From positions 275,686-339,685 of the forward strand of contig NZ_RLII01000002.1 of assembly GCF_004102745.1 (NCBI RefSeq): 64,000 nt of DNA, in the 5' to 3' direction. Position numbers and translations under genes: made by a program. This stretch comes from Acetivibrio mesophilus (GTDB lineage: Bacteria > Bacillota > Clostridia > Acetivibrionales > Acetivibrionaceae). Under the pieces are notes generated by a model. The model saw only the letters and a list, made by a program, of their open reading frames with translations. It was not told the DNA's origin and made no database searches. Of this stretch, positions 55,717 to 64,000 are shown piece after piece (the first letter of the stretch is position 1; the number at the start of each line of letters is the position of its first letter).

Positions 55717-56751
55717 CTAATCCTCGTCGTTGTTAACATCAATTAGAACCTTCATAGTGGTTTCGCGGTTATTGTCAATATACTCATAGGCCTTTTCCCA
55801 ATCCTTAAAAGCAAAATGCTGGCTCATCAAAGGGTTTAAGCTTACTTTACCTGCTTCAACAAGCTCAATAGCCTCTAGATAGTCCTCATGTCGGTACATC
55901 ATTGACGTATTCAAATCCAGTTCTTTATCATTAAGTGTTGCAAGGTCAACTGTTGCCATTCCTTCAAATACTGCAACCAGAACAATTATGCTCCCCTTGC
56001 GCGAATGGCGTATGGCTTGATCTATTGTTATATTATTACCTGCGCAATCATATATAATATCTGCTTTATCAGGTCCAAAACAACGGAGCATAGCTTCTCC
56101 AAAATCTTCATTTTTGGTGTTGACTGCAAAATCAGCGCCACATTTCAACGCCAATTCCAAGCGATAATCGCTTATATCTGTGACCATCACCTTGCTTGCC
56201 CCTTTTGCTTTAAGAGTCTGTACAAGCAAGATTCCTATAGGACCTGCACCTATTACCACAATGTCCTTATCCTTAACATCACCGGCTCTATTTACTGCAT
56301 GAACGGTAACCGCCAAAGGCTCAATCATTGCAGCCTCATCATAGGAAAGATGGTCAGGGACAGGAGTTACATTTTTGGCGTGAACAGCAAAATACTCACT
56401 GCCTGTACCCACGGTCTGGAACCCCATAACTTTTAGCTCTTCACAAAGGTTATACTTTCCTGTGCGGCATGGATGACATTTACCACATACAACCTGTGGC
56501 TCTATAGTTACTTTCTGGCCAACCTTTAGGTGCTTTACATCTTCTGCAACTTCGACGATTTTTCCACTTACTTCGTGTCCTTGAGTAACCGGATACTTTG
56601 TGAAAGGGTGTTTTCCATGATTTACGTGAATATCGGAACCACAGATGCCAATTCTCATAATCTTTATAAGCACTTGGCCTGGCTTTAACTCCGGTTTTTC
56701 CACCTCATGAAACTCGATTTTTCCAGGAGATACCATTACTGATCGTAACAT
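55717..56751 (-). CDS. Zinc-dependent medium-chain dehydrogenase (sorbitol/threonine dehydrogenase-like)
   Basis: 344 residues. Catalytic zinc site: Cys in GICGSDIHVNHG and His-Glu in TQGHEVSG; structural zinc: CGKCHPCRTGKYNLC, all four Cys present. NAD(P) fold GAGPIGILLVQTL (about 172-184). Oxidises a polyol or secondary alcohol. First gene of an operon with PfkB kinase and ROK repressor, with the second operator copy upstream. GGGGG before the ATG. Confidence 0.92.
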   Translation of the reverse strand: MLRSVMVSPGKIEFHEVEKPELKPGQVLIKIMRIGICGSDIHVNHGKHPFTKYPVTQGHEVSGKIVEVAEDVKHLKVGQKVTIEPQVVCGKCHPCRTGKYNLCEELKVMGFQTVGTGSEYFAVHAKNVTPVPDHLSYDEAAMIEPLAVTVHAVNRAGDVKDKDIVVIGAGPIGILLVQTLKAKGASKVMVTDISDYRLELALKCGADFAVNTKNEDFGEAMLRCFGPDKADIIYDCAGNNITIDQAIRHSRKGSIIVLVAVFEGMATVDLATLNDKELDLNTSMMYRHEDYLEAIELVEAGKVSLNPLMSQHFAFKDWEKAYEYIDNNRETTMKVLIDVNNDED

Positions 56752-56770
56752 AAATATGCCCCCTATTTAC

Positions 56771-56791
56771 TTAGTTTACTTACTTAACTAA
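56771..56791. promoter_or_regulatory. Operator copy upstream of the dehydrogenase-kinase-ROK operon
   Basis: TTAGTT and AACTAA arms with ACTTAG...CTTAACTAACT sharing both flanks with 53312-53328; it differs by a 4-bp insertion (TTAC) in the centre. Lies directly after the -10. Confidence 0.6.
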
Positions 56792-56795
56792 CTTA

Positions 56796-56825
56796 AGTAT
56801 AACTCTTTTTACCTCCTCTTGTCAA
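56796..56825 (-). promoter_or_regulatory. Sigma-A promoter of the dehydrogenase-kinase-ROK operon
   Basis: TTGACA (56825-56820), 18 bases, TATACT (56801-56796), the same spacing as the transporter promoter. Confidence 0.7.
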
Positions 56826-57014
56826 TATGTTTGATTTTCTATTATTTACATTCCGAAGGCTTAAATATAAGCCTGGGACAATAGAAAATTCTTCAAAAAA
56901 TATGGCTTTGGAAAATATATTAACCAATGCCATACCTTAACAAAATTCAAATTTTATTACCTCTAAACACTAATATAGGGTAAATACAACTTTTAAATAT
57001 GGACGAAACAATGT

Positions 57015-57908
57015 TTAAAGCGGAACCTTATCCATAAAGCCATCATGGGATAACTCACGAATAGTTTTAATGGTATCAGCTGAAATTTCAAATTCTTTAC
57101 TCTTCTTATCATTTTCTGTCATTTCGCCTTTTGAGTTCTTTTCCATGTATTTCATTTCAAGATAACCTTTATCACACATTTCACACCAGTGAACAATTAT
57201 TTCATAATGTTCATTTTTACCAACTTCCATAGGTAAAAATAATTCTTTTATTTTATCAGGACTCAGATTGTCAATATCCTGAAACCTAATTGTCCTATCT
57301 AAATCTGTTGCCAGGAACTTTAGTATTGACTTGTTCTTCATATATCGTTTACAATCATCGCAATATTTTGTGTTCCTTTTAACAAGACCAAGTGCTACAA
57401 TACTTCCGAATATAGCTCCCAAACCGTCAATAATAAAGAATGTCCAGTTTAGAATGGCATTTCCTTCCACATCACCAATGGCACGTTTGCGATTATAGAA
57501 GGAAATAACTCTTGAGTCAACCATTAGCTTTGTAAACGAAATAAAATCTAACGGTTCATCCGAGTCACCAATTGCATAATTACTGATATGTTCCCCTTCC
57601 ATTTTATAATTGAGAGACATATTTTCATCTAAATATGCTGTGGTATAATAACCGTATTGTACACCTATATACGCTATAATTGGGATCAGCAAACCAATTA
57701 TGAGTAACGAAAAGTTGATTTTTTTATTAGTTATAAACAAGCCCCAATAATAACCCAAACATGCAATTGTACCAATTATAATCGAACCTAATGGAATAAC
57801 ATAAAAAATAGAAAACGACATAATATCAAAAGACGTAAAGCTATGAATTGCTACTGCTAGCAGCACTGACAGAATTAAACTAATTGCCCCCAAAATAACA
57901 CCCAGCAT
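57015..57908 (-). CDS. Membrane protein with zinc-ribbon-like cytoplasmic part, unknown function
   Basis: 297 residues; I do not recognise it. About four or five TM segments in the first 180 residues (two near 1-60, then about 70-90 and 155-180). The C-terminal soluble part has CDDC near 187 and CEMC near 250, which could bind one zinc. Weak AAAGGA before the ATG. No operon partners. AT-rich compared with the genes to its left, beginning the accessory stretch. Confidence 0.6.
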   Translation of the reverse strand: MLGVILGAISLILSVLLAVAIHSFTSFDIMSFSIFYVIPLGSIIIGTIACLGYYWGLFITNKKINFSLLIIGLLIPIIAYIGVQYGYYTTAYLDENMSLNYKMEGEHISNYAIGDSDEPLDFISFTKLMVDSRVISFYNRKRAIGDVEGNAILNWTFFIIDGLGAIFGSIVALGLVKRNTKYCDDCKRYMKNKSILKFLATDLDRTIRFQDIDNLSPDKIKELFLPMEVGKNEHYEIIVHWCEMCDKGYLEMKYMEKNSKGEMTENDKKSKEFEISADTIKTIRELSHDGFMDKVPL

Positions 57909-58259
57909 AAAATCAAATCCTTTCTGTATGTAATAATATTTGTCTAATTTTTCTGCTGCGTAGAATATATTTTGACATAAAAATTAAACTAAATGCAATA
58001 TTACGACATTAGTGCTCAGATTCCTTTTTTTAATGGATTAATTTTCTTTATCAGCCTTAATTTTTATTCATAACATTACAATTGGCGCCCTTATCAGTAA
58101 ATAATCAAAATATTTCTTGCAATTTGAAAATCAAGAACATATAATAAAACAGTAATAATCTGTCAAGTCCTTTTTGATGGATTGTAAAATCATGAGGCTA
58201 TATCAAATAAACCCACTCAGTACAGGTATCTTATAAAAATATACAAAGAGGTGACGGAA
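57909..58259. other. Intergenic AT-rich region
   Basis: No gene or convincing promoter recognised; TTGACA at about 57971 lacks a suitable -10. Confidence 0.4.
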
Positions 58260-58826
58260 TTGATTAATTTGTGTCTTTACAAGGAGTATTTGATAGTGTT
58301 ATGCAGTACAATATTTTTATTTTGTGGATGTAGTGTGAGCAAACAGGAGGATTTATCTAACTATACGGTAGATACCGTATATACCGTAGAACTCCTTCAG
58401 TCAGTTACGACCGAATTTATTAACTACAAAGGCTATACAGCAGAAAAACGTCTTGTCTCAATAGATATTTCAGCTTTTGAGGAAGCATCAACAGAGAAGT
58501 ATGAAGAATGGCTTCAGGAAGCCTATGCAGATGATAATACCGTAATAGTGGTTTTCAAGGATAAAAACGAAATTTTTAAATCTCATAATGAGGCAAAAGA
58601 TTATCTGAGCCAGAGCGGTCACGATGATTTTCTGGAATCTCGTTATGATTGGACGTCAATCAAAATAAGCAGAAAATCCGATAATGAAGCTATACATAAA
58701 TCTGAAGTATTGAATATTGATATCTCATATCCGCTTATTATGGCTGTTCAAGGTTTTGAAGTATTATTGGAATTTGACGATGAAGCATGGAAAGTTGTTG
58801 AGGTTAATTCGACCTATATATCATAA
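58260..58826 (+). CDS. Small lipoprotein, unknown function
   Basis: 188 residues. Lipoprotein signal with LFCGC lipobox near residue 26. The mature part is acidic with a mixed strand/helix pattern and no known motif; FEVLLEFDDEAWKVVEVNS near the end recalls secreted NTF2-like or stress lipoproteins, without proof. Start probably TTG at 58260 after AGAGGTG; a GTG at 58251 lies in that site. Stands alone, with the transposase element starting 25 bp downstream. Confidence 0.6.
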   Translation: MINLCLYKEYLIVLCSTIFLFCGCSVSKQEDLSNYTVDTVYTVELLQSVTTEFINYKGYTAEKRLVSIDISAFEEASTEKYEEWLQEAYADDNTVIVVFKDKNEIFKSHNEAKDYLSQSGHDDFLESRYDWTSIKISRKSDNEAIHKSEVLNIDISYPLIMAVQGFEVLLEFDDEAWKVVEVNSTYIS

Positions 58827-58850
58827 GTGAATGAATTATCACTGAATAAA

Positions 58851-58870
58851 GGAGTCTGTGAAAGTTTTCC
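58851..58870 (+). mobile_element. Probable left end of an IS256-family element
   Basis: GGAGTCTGTGAAAGTTTTCC resembles the terminal inverted repeats of IS256-family elements and lies 83 bp before the transposase start. The right end was not found in the window. Confidence 0.5.
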
Positions 58871-58933
58871 TGTAAATAAAGATTAATTAGGTCTTCTATG
58901 ATAAAATATAAAATCATAAGGAGGCCTATTATT

Positions 58934-59479
58934 ATGGCAAGAGAAAAGAAACCTGTACACAAAGTACAAATGACAGAAGGGAAACGAAACATAATCCAAC
59001 AACTCCTACAGGAGTATGATATTCAGACTGCAGAAGACATTCAGGATGCTCTTAAGGATTTGCTTGGTGGCACTATAAAAGAAATGATGGAAGCAGAGAT
59101 GGATCATCATCTTGGCTATGCAAAATCAGAACGTTCTGACAACGATGATTATCGCAATGGTTACAAGTCAAAGCGTATTAACAGTAGCTACGGGAGCATG
59201 GATATCCAGGTTCCTCAAGATCGAAAGTCTACCTTCGAACCACAAGTGGTTAAAAAGCGTCAAAAAGACATATCAGATATCGATCAAAAAATCATTTCCA
59301 TGTACGCAAAAGGTATGACGACCAGACAGATTTCTGATACATTAGAGGATATTTATGGATTTGAGGCCTCCGAAGGCTTCATTTCAGATGTTACAGATAA
59401 AATTATGCCACAGATTGAGGAATGGCAGAATCGTCCTCTTTCGGAGGTGTATCCAGTGCTGTTCATCGATGCAATCCAT
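58934..59479 (+). pseudogene. IS256/mutator-family transposase, 5' part, split by a group II intron
   Basis: 182 codons of the N-terminal half, through the first catalytic Asp in VLFIDAIHV. EAEMDHHLGYAKSE and DIDQKIISMYAKGMTTRQI are family signatures. ATG at 58934 after GGAGG. The frame is broken exactly after AATCCAT by the intron-type start GTGCG. The 3' half with the remaining catalytic residues is not present downstream, so the gene could not be restored by splicing. Confidence 0.85.
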
Positions 59480-60956
59480 GTGCGCTCGTAAGTGCTGAAA
59501 CAAAGCACGAGGGCTGATTTGAAATGTGTCAATAGCAAGACACTGGATTTGATACAAACAATCCATCATTATCCTGCTAAATTCTGAGGGAAACTGAAGG
59601 ATGAAAATAGCATGCAGGAAAAGCTATAAGTCTGTTAACTGCCATACAGCGACTAAATGGCGAAATGAGACTGTATATAAGGATAAAAGCTAAACTGCTT
59701 GAACCATAGTCAGAAGTGCTATAGCGTCAGCCATAACGGAAGACAGTTATTAACGTTATGCAATAGATATATACTGATAAAGTGGATATCAGTATATGTG
59801 TATCATCTGTTGGCTATCTGCAATAAGCAGAAAATGACGAAGGTGTTATCCGACAATACATATGCTATGTTTAAATCAGTCTTAGCGAGGATTGCCTAAG
59901 TCCAAGGATAAGGCAACGGAGTTCTGGTAGTAGTCCGAATACAGGAAGGCTGTATACATGGCGAAGCAAAATAGGCTATTTTTTTAATACTTTCATAGAA
60001 AGATGTTTAAGACATTGCGAAATCCATCAATTGTATTAAAGGCCTTCAATGAGAAAGCGCTTGATACTTCGTATCAATTTTCAAGATTATATAGAAATTT
60101 GAACAACCCAAACTCCTATCTTATGGCATACTCGAATATTTATAGCAACAGTGGAAGTATAACTAAAGGTTTAGACGATAAAACTCTAAGCGGTATCAGC
60201 AATAATAGAATTAACAACATAATTCTCAGGCTCAAAAACCATAGCTATAAACCTACGCCAGTTCGGAGAGAACTTATTCCCAAGAAAAACGGAAAACACG
60301 TCCTCTTGGGATACCTTCGGCTGATGATAAACTGGTTCAAGAAATTGTAAGAATGATGCTGGAACAAATTCATGAACCAATCTTTTCAAAATATTCTCAT
60401 GGTTTCAGACCGCATAGGAGCTGTCATACTGCCCTGATACAAGTACAAAAAACATTTACCGGTGTAAAATGGTTTGTAGAAGGTGACATTAAAGGATGTT
60501 TTGATAACATTGACCATCATGTCCTAATAAGAATACTTCGAAAAAGAATTAAGGATGAGTATCTAATATCGTTAATATGGAAGTTTCTAAAAGCTGGTTA
60601 TGTCGATAAGAACATTTTTTACAACACATACTCTGGCTGTGCACAAGGGTCAATAATAAGTCCAATTCTTGCGAACGTATACCTTAATGAATTAGATAAA
60701 TTTGTTGAAAGATATAAAACAGAATTTGATAAAGGAAAATCTAGAAAATATAATCCGCATTACCATAAAATCAACGGGTATATCAACTATAAAAAAGGTG
60801 TATGCAAAACATATGGCATAATCTATCAGAAATGGAGAAAAGCAAGGCAATAGAAGAAAGCAAATTACTTAGAAAAAATATGCTTAAATATCCTGCATAT
60901 GACCCAATGGATGAAACATACCGTAGAATTGCATACGTAAGATATGCCGATGATTG
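59480..60956 (+). mobile_element. Group II intron, 3'-truncated
   Basis: Begins GTGCGC, matching the 5' group II consensus GTGYG, within the transposase gene. About 520 bp of structured non-coding sequence precede the reverse-transcriptase frame. Domains V and VI and the 3' splice site are absent: the sequence departs from the expected frame right after the YADD motif at about 60956. Not able to splice or move by itself. Confidence 0.8.
60003..60956 (+). pseudogene. Group II intron reverse transcriptase, frameshifted and truncated
   Basis: Recognisable LtrA-like protein: VRRELIPKKNGK, then after a one-base loss in an A run near 60290, RPLGIPSADDKLVQEIV continues in another frame; FVEGDIKGCFDNIDHH and CAQGSIISPILANVYL are RT motifs. 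A second shift occurs at about 60790-60840, and YVRYADD (catalytic Asp pair) is in the third frame. Maturase and endonuclease domains are missing. Confidence 0.88.
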
Positions 60957-62293
60957 TGCGCCACGAAGGCGTGTTCAAGTAGCGTAGCTACTTGAACACA
61001 GCTATGCTGTACAGATGATGATGGTAGGCCCATCGAAATCGCCATACTTTCTATCTCATTTAATTCAATTCGGAATCCCCTGATTTTTACCTGAAAATCA
61101 GCTCTCTGTATGTATTCTAATGAATTATTATCTAGTCTTCTAACTAAATCACCCGTCTTGTAAATTATATCGCACCTATCATCAATGGGATTTTGGATAA
61201 AACGCTCCTGAGTCACTTCAGGACGATTTAAATAACCTTTAGCAACCCCGAGTCCTCCTATATAAAGTTCACCAATCTCTCCATATGCAACTTCATTCAT
61301 ATTATCATCAAGTATATATACTACTGTATTATCGATTGGATATCCGATGGAAATTTTCTGGTCATCTTCCGAAACCTTTCCAATCAAAGACCATATCGTT
61401 GTTTCAGTAGGTCCATACATATTCCATAAATTCCGACATTTTTTTAGCAATGACATCGCAAGTTTTTTACTTAAAGCCTCACCACCACATAGAATAGCCA
61501 TATTTCTACTACCAGACCAACTTGAATCCAAAAGCATACGCCATGTCGACGGTGTAGCTTGCATAATTGTAACATCCATGTCCTCAATTTTTTGAATAAG
61601 CCGCTTAGCATCCGCAACTATTTCTTGTTCTGCAATGACTAGTTTTGCTTTTGCATATATCGGTAAAAACAATTCTAATATTGAAATATCAAAACATAAT
61701 GTAGTGACAGCTAAAAATACATCCTTTTCTGTTAAACATATTTTATTCTGTATTGATATAATTAAATTAACTAATGCTTTTTGCTGTATCATTACGCCTT
61801 TTGGCTTGCCTGTAGAGCCAGATGTATACATTACATATGCCAAATTATCATTATCAACTTGAACCAGCATTTCAAATGGCTCACATGAAGTGCTTTTTTC
61901 CTTCCAATCTGCTGCTAAGCAAATCATTTTGCTCTCATCGATTCCTAAATCATCTTTGTACTTATTATGGACTATGATACAGTCCAATTTTGCATCGCTT
62001 ATAATAAATCTGTTTCTTTCAATAGGATAATTAGGTTCTAGTGGCAAAAACGCTCCTCCAGCTTTAAGAACTGCTAACAAAGCTATCAACATATCAGCCG
62101 AACGTTCAAGATACACTCCTACTAGCATATTTGGCCCAATACCCTTTAGTTTTAATAAATAAGCTAAATTATCAGAAAGAATATCTATTTCTTTAAAAGT
62201 ATAAACATTATTCTTGTAATGTAAAAACTCAACATCCCCACTTTGTTTCAATCTTTTAAAGATTACATCATAAATATTGTGTTTCAATTCCAT
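60884..62293 (-). pseudogene. NRPS-type adenylation domain, C-terminally truncated
   Basis: The open frame is 469 codons, but native sequence appears to end near 61045; the last about 50 codons are antisense to the intron remnant. Core motifs present: LKAGGAFLPLEPNYP (A2), YVMYTSGSTGKPKG (A3), NMYGPTETTIW (A5), GELYIGGLGVAKGYLNRPE (A6), YKTGDLVRRL (A7), VKIRGFRIELNEIE (A8). The A10 lysine, which completes adenylation, and any carrier domain are missing. ATG at 62293 after AGGAG. Preceded in the same operon by an epimerase and a HAD gene. Confidence 0.85.
60971..61010. repeat. Two adjacent palindromes at a rearrangement junction
   Basis: GTGTTCAAGTAGC, GTA, GCTACTTGAACAC (13-bp perfect arms, 60971-60999), then ACAGC, TAT, GCTGT (60998-61010). 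They sit between the truncated intron and the truncated adenylation domain. Confidence 0.7.
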
Positions 62294-62313
62294 ATGAATT
62301 CTCCTATCTTGTA

Positions 62314-63270
62314 TTAATATTTTGATAATTTGATTAAAATGCTTTTCTCTATATCACTAATTTCAAATCCATCTGTGAACTGATTCAAATCAATAGATTC
62401 AATTATCTTTTTCATTCCTTCTTCAAACGTATATTGTGGTTCAAATCCAATATCTTGTTTAATTCGTTCACAATTTCCTATCATAGTCACATCACGAAAC
62501 GGGAACCACTCTCTTGCTTTAAAGCCAGTGCTACTTGTATCTACTAAAACAATCTTTGGTTCAACATTTAATACTTTCGCACAAATCTCAACCCAGCCTT
62601 TAAGCGATATGTATTCTTTTCCGGAAATGTTATAGGCCCTTCCGCAACAAATATTATTCTTGCAAATAAGTTCAATTACATAACATAAATCATCAATATA
62701 CCCGAATTGAATTAATGGAAGACCTCTTCCAGGGACGATAATTTGATTTCCTGTAAGTAATCTTTTTATTACATAGCTTTCTCTATCCAGATTGTTTTCT
62801 GGTCCATATATATAAAACGGCCTTAAAATTGTAACCGGAAATCCATTCTCTTTACACTCTTTAAATAACAGCTCTTCGCATAAATATTTATTCGTTGAAT
62901 AATCTCCCCATATAGGACATGTGCCACGTTTACTATTCTCAGTATATGGATAAATATTTTCATCAATATATACAGATGCACTGCTAATATGTATATAATG
63001 TTTTATATTATGATTAATAGCTTGTATGGCAATTTTTGTTTGTTTAGGTGTGTAAGCAGAGCTATCCACAACAACATCAAAATTAATCCCTTTACATAAA
63101 TTTAAGACATCTTCCAAACAATTTCTATCTGCTTTTAAATGTATCGTCCCCTCTGGGTTAGTTCGGTTTCCACGATTTAACACATATACTGTGTATCCCA
63201 TTTTCAAGAGCTTCTCTGCTATTGCCTTTCCAACAAAAACATTTCCCCCAAACACCAATGCTTTTTTCAT
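62314..63270 (-). CDS. NAD-dependent epimerase/dehydratase (extended SDR)
   Basis: 318 residues. Nucleotide-binding start KALVFGGNVFVG; active-site Tyr-Lys as YSTNK near residue 148; FGYIDDLCYVIELI and YNISGKEYISL are typical of sugar-nucleotide or related epimerases. 20 bp before the adenylation domain, 1 bp after the HAD frame. AT-rich codon use. Substrate not determinable; the context suggests a natural product or cell-surface modification. Confidence 0.85.
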   Translation of the reverse strand: MKKALVFGGNVFVGKAIAEKLLKMGYTVYVLNRGNRTNPEGTIHLKADRNCLEDVLNLCKGINFDVVVDSSAYTPKQTKIAIQAINHNIKHYIHISSASVYIDENIYPYTENSKRGTCPIWGDYSTNKYLCEELLFKECKENGFPVTILRPFYIYGPENNLDRESYVIKRLLTGNQIIVPGRGLPLIQFGYIDDLCYVIELICKNNICCGRAYNISGKEYISLKGWVEICAKVLNVEPKIVLVDTSSTGFKAREWFPFRDVTMIGNCERIKQDIGFEPQYTFEEGMKKIIESIDLNQFTDGFEISDIEKSILIKLSKY

Positions 63271-63271
63271 C

Positions 63272-63820
63272 TTAATCCCCCATGCAAATATTTTCTTTAT
63301 TTATACTACAAATAACTTTACAAATTTCATTCAATCTTTCTATCTTGATATTCCTATAATTTAAGTATTGTCTTTTTCTGTCAATAAGTATAGTTGCAAG
63401 TCCTATATTTTCTGCAGTTCTAATATCATATTCAATTGAATCACCCACCATTAGCGTTTCCTCTTTTAAGAGCTTTTCTGTTTGTAGTAAAAACTCTATT
63501 GCCTTTACATCTGGTTTTGCATATTTGATCTCTTCGCTGATATAAATACCATCAAATAAATTCTTAATTTTTAATACTTCTAACTTCAGACGTTGTGATC
63601 TACTTGGGCCATTTGTTAACACAAAAAGTTTAAATCCTTTACCTTTTAAAGTGGTAAGTACCGTTGCAGCCATATCTTTATCTTCTAAATTATTAATTTG
63701 CGTAATGTATTCTTGCTGCAAGTCTGATGCAATTTCTTTGCTTTTAATAATACCCATTCTTTCCAGTGTACAAGCATATCTAAGAAGCATATACTCTTCA
63801 CCATTGATTTCATTTGCCAA
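63272..63820 (-). pseudogene. HAD-family hydrolase, 5'-truncated
   Basis: 182 codons. Motif II LFVLTNGPS, motif III Lys in KYAKPD, motif IV VGDSIEYDIRTA. Motif I (DxDxT, the nucleophile) should be upstream but is missing. The same frame reads back to about 63897 with plausible HAD cap sequence (HYKLFWHIYKEE) and then meets a stop; another frame gives an unrelated-looking segment up to about 63990. The gene has therefore lost its start by rearrangement or frameshift. Confidence 0.7.
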
Positions 63821-64000
63821 AAAACTTTTAAATAAAGTCGGCTCTTCTTCTTTGTAAATATGCCAAAATAATTTATAATGCTCCCCATTGTCAAGACAAT
63901 TTTTGCAGCTTTTTTAAGTTAGATTCTCCCTTCTTTGGTTTTGTATAATATTTACATCTATGCACTCTGTTGGATGATGTCAAGGGCGAGCGTAAGCGAG

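Noticed and set aside
59512..60002. A gene between the transposase and the reverse transcriptase (plus-strand frame at 59699-59899)
   Set aside because: It lies in the structured RNA part of the group II intron and resembles no protein.
60884..61045. Native C-terminal end of the adenylation protein
   Set aside because: These codons are antisense to the RT remnant and palindromes; the A9 and A10 motifs expected there are absent.
1..64000. tRNA, rRNA, CRISPR arrays, prophage
   Set aside because: No cloverleaf, rRNA segment, repeat-spacer array or phage structural gene was recognised in reading the window.

Overview
The window looks like the chromosome of an anaerobic, spore-forming, cellulosome-producing Firmicute of the Acetivibrio (Clostridium) thermocellus group. 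Evidence for this: three secreted cellulases with type I dockerins (CbhA-, CelK- and CelL-like), a SigI/RsgI pair whose anti-sigma factor carries a CBM3, spore genes (dpaAB, cotJABC), AdhE/Rex and electron-bifurcating hydrogenase subunits, low GC, and strong AGGAGG ribosome binding sites. From memory, the gene order from the hydrogenase genes to the sigI4 locus follows A. thermocellus, but the protein sequences differ enough that I would call this a close relative. No database search was possible.

Layout. 1-9.4 kb (minus strand) is one tightly packed operon: rex, adhE, an APH-fold kinase, a small [2Fe-2S] protein, a sensory-type [FeFe] hydrogenase with a PAS domain, a SpoIIE-type phosphatase, and hydC/hydB-like subunits running off the left edge. 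9.6-16.7 kb holds dipicolinate synthase, an M16 peptidase, pnp, rpsO and cotJABC. 16.8-24.1 kb holds the tandem paralogues cbhA and celK with matching promoters and long leaders. 24.6-32.4 kb holds a hypothetical gene, a UPF0210/ACT pair, a GGDEF-EAL sensor and a radical SAM/DUF4130 pair. 32.4-41.3 kb holds celL, rsgI4, sigI4, a secreted stalk/propeller-like protein and a chemoreceptor. 41.8-47.7 kb holds a zinc-ribbon/TPM pair, a UPF0145 gene and a heterodimeric ABC exporter. 47.9-56.8 kb is a sugar or polyol regulon in two divergently named but co-oriented operons that share a palindromic operator, probably bound by the ROK repressor encoded between them. 57-64 kb is accessory DNA: orphan membrane and lipoprotein genes, an IS256-family transposase split by a decayed group II intron, and a truncated HAD / epimerase / NRPS adenylation-domain cassette.

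How it works together. Cellulases are secreted to the cellulosome, with RsgI4 probably sensing polysaccharide outside the cell and releasing SigI4. Imported sugars or polyols are dehydrogenated and phosphorylated, and excess NADH is disposed of as ethanol (AdhE) or H2 (HydABC) under Rex. The sensory hydrogenase, phosphatase and kinase-like genes sit inside that same redox operon and look like a hydrogen- or redox-responsive control layer.

The most unusual items are that embedded sensor module, a 37-bp identical dispersed hairpin element that in both copies sits directly between two terminators, the shared ROK-type operators, and the matching long leaders of cbhA and celK with an internal unpaired-looking Shine-Dalgarno sequence.
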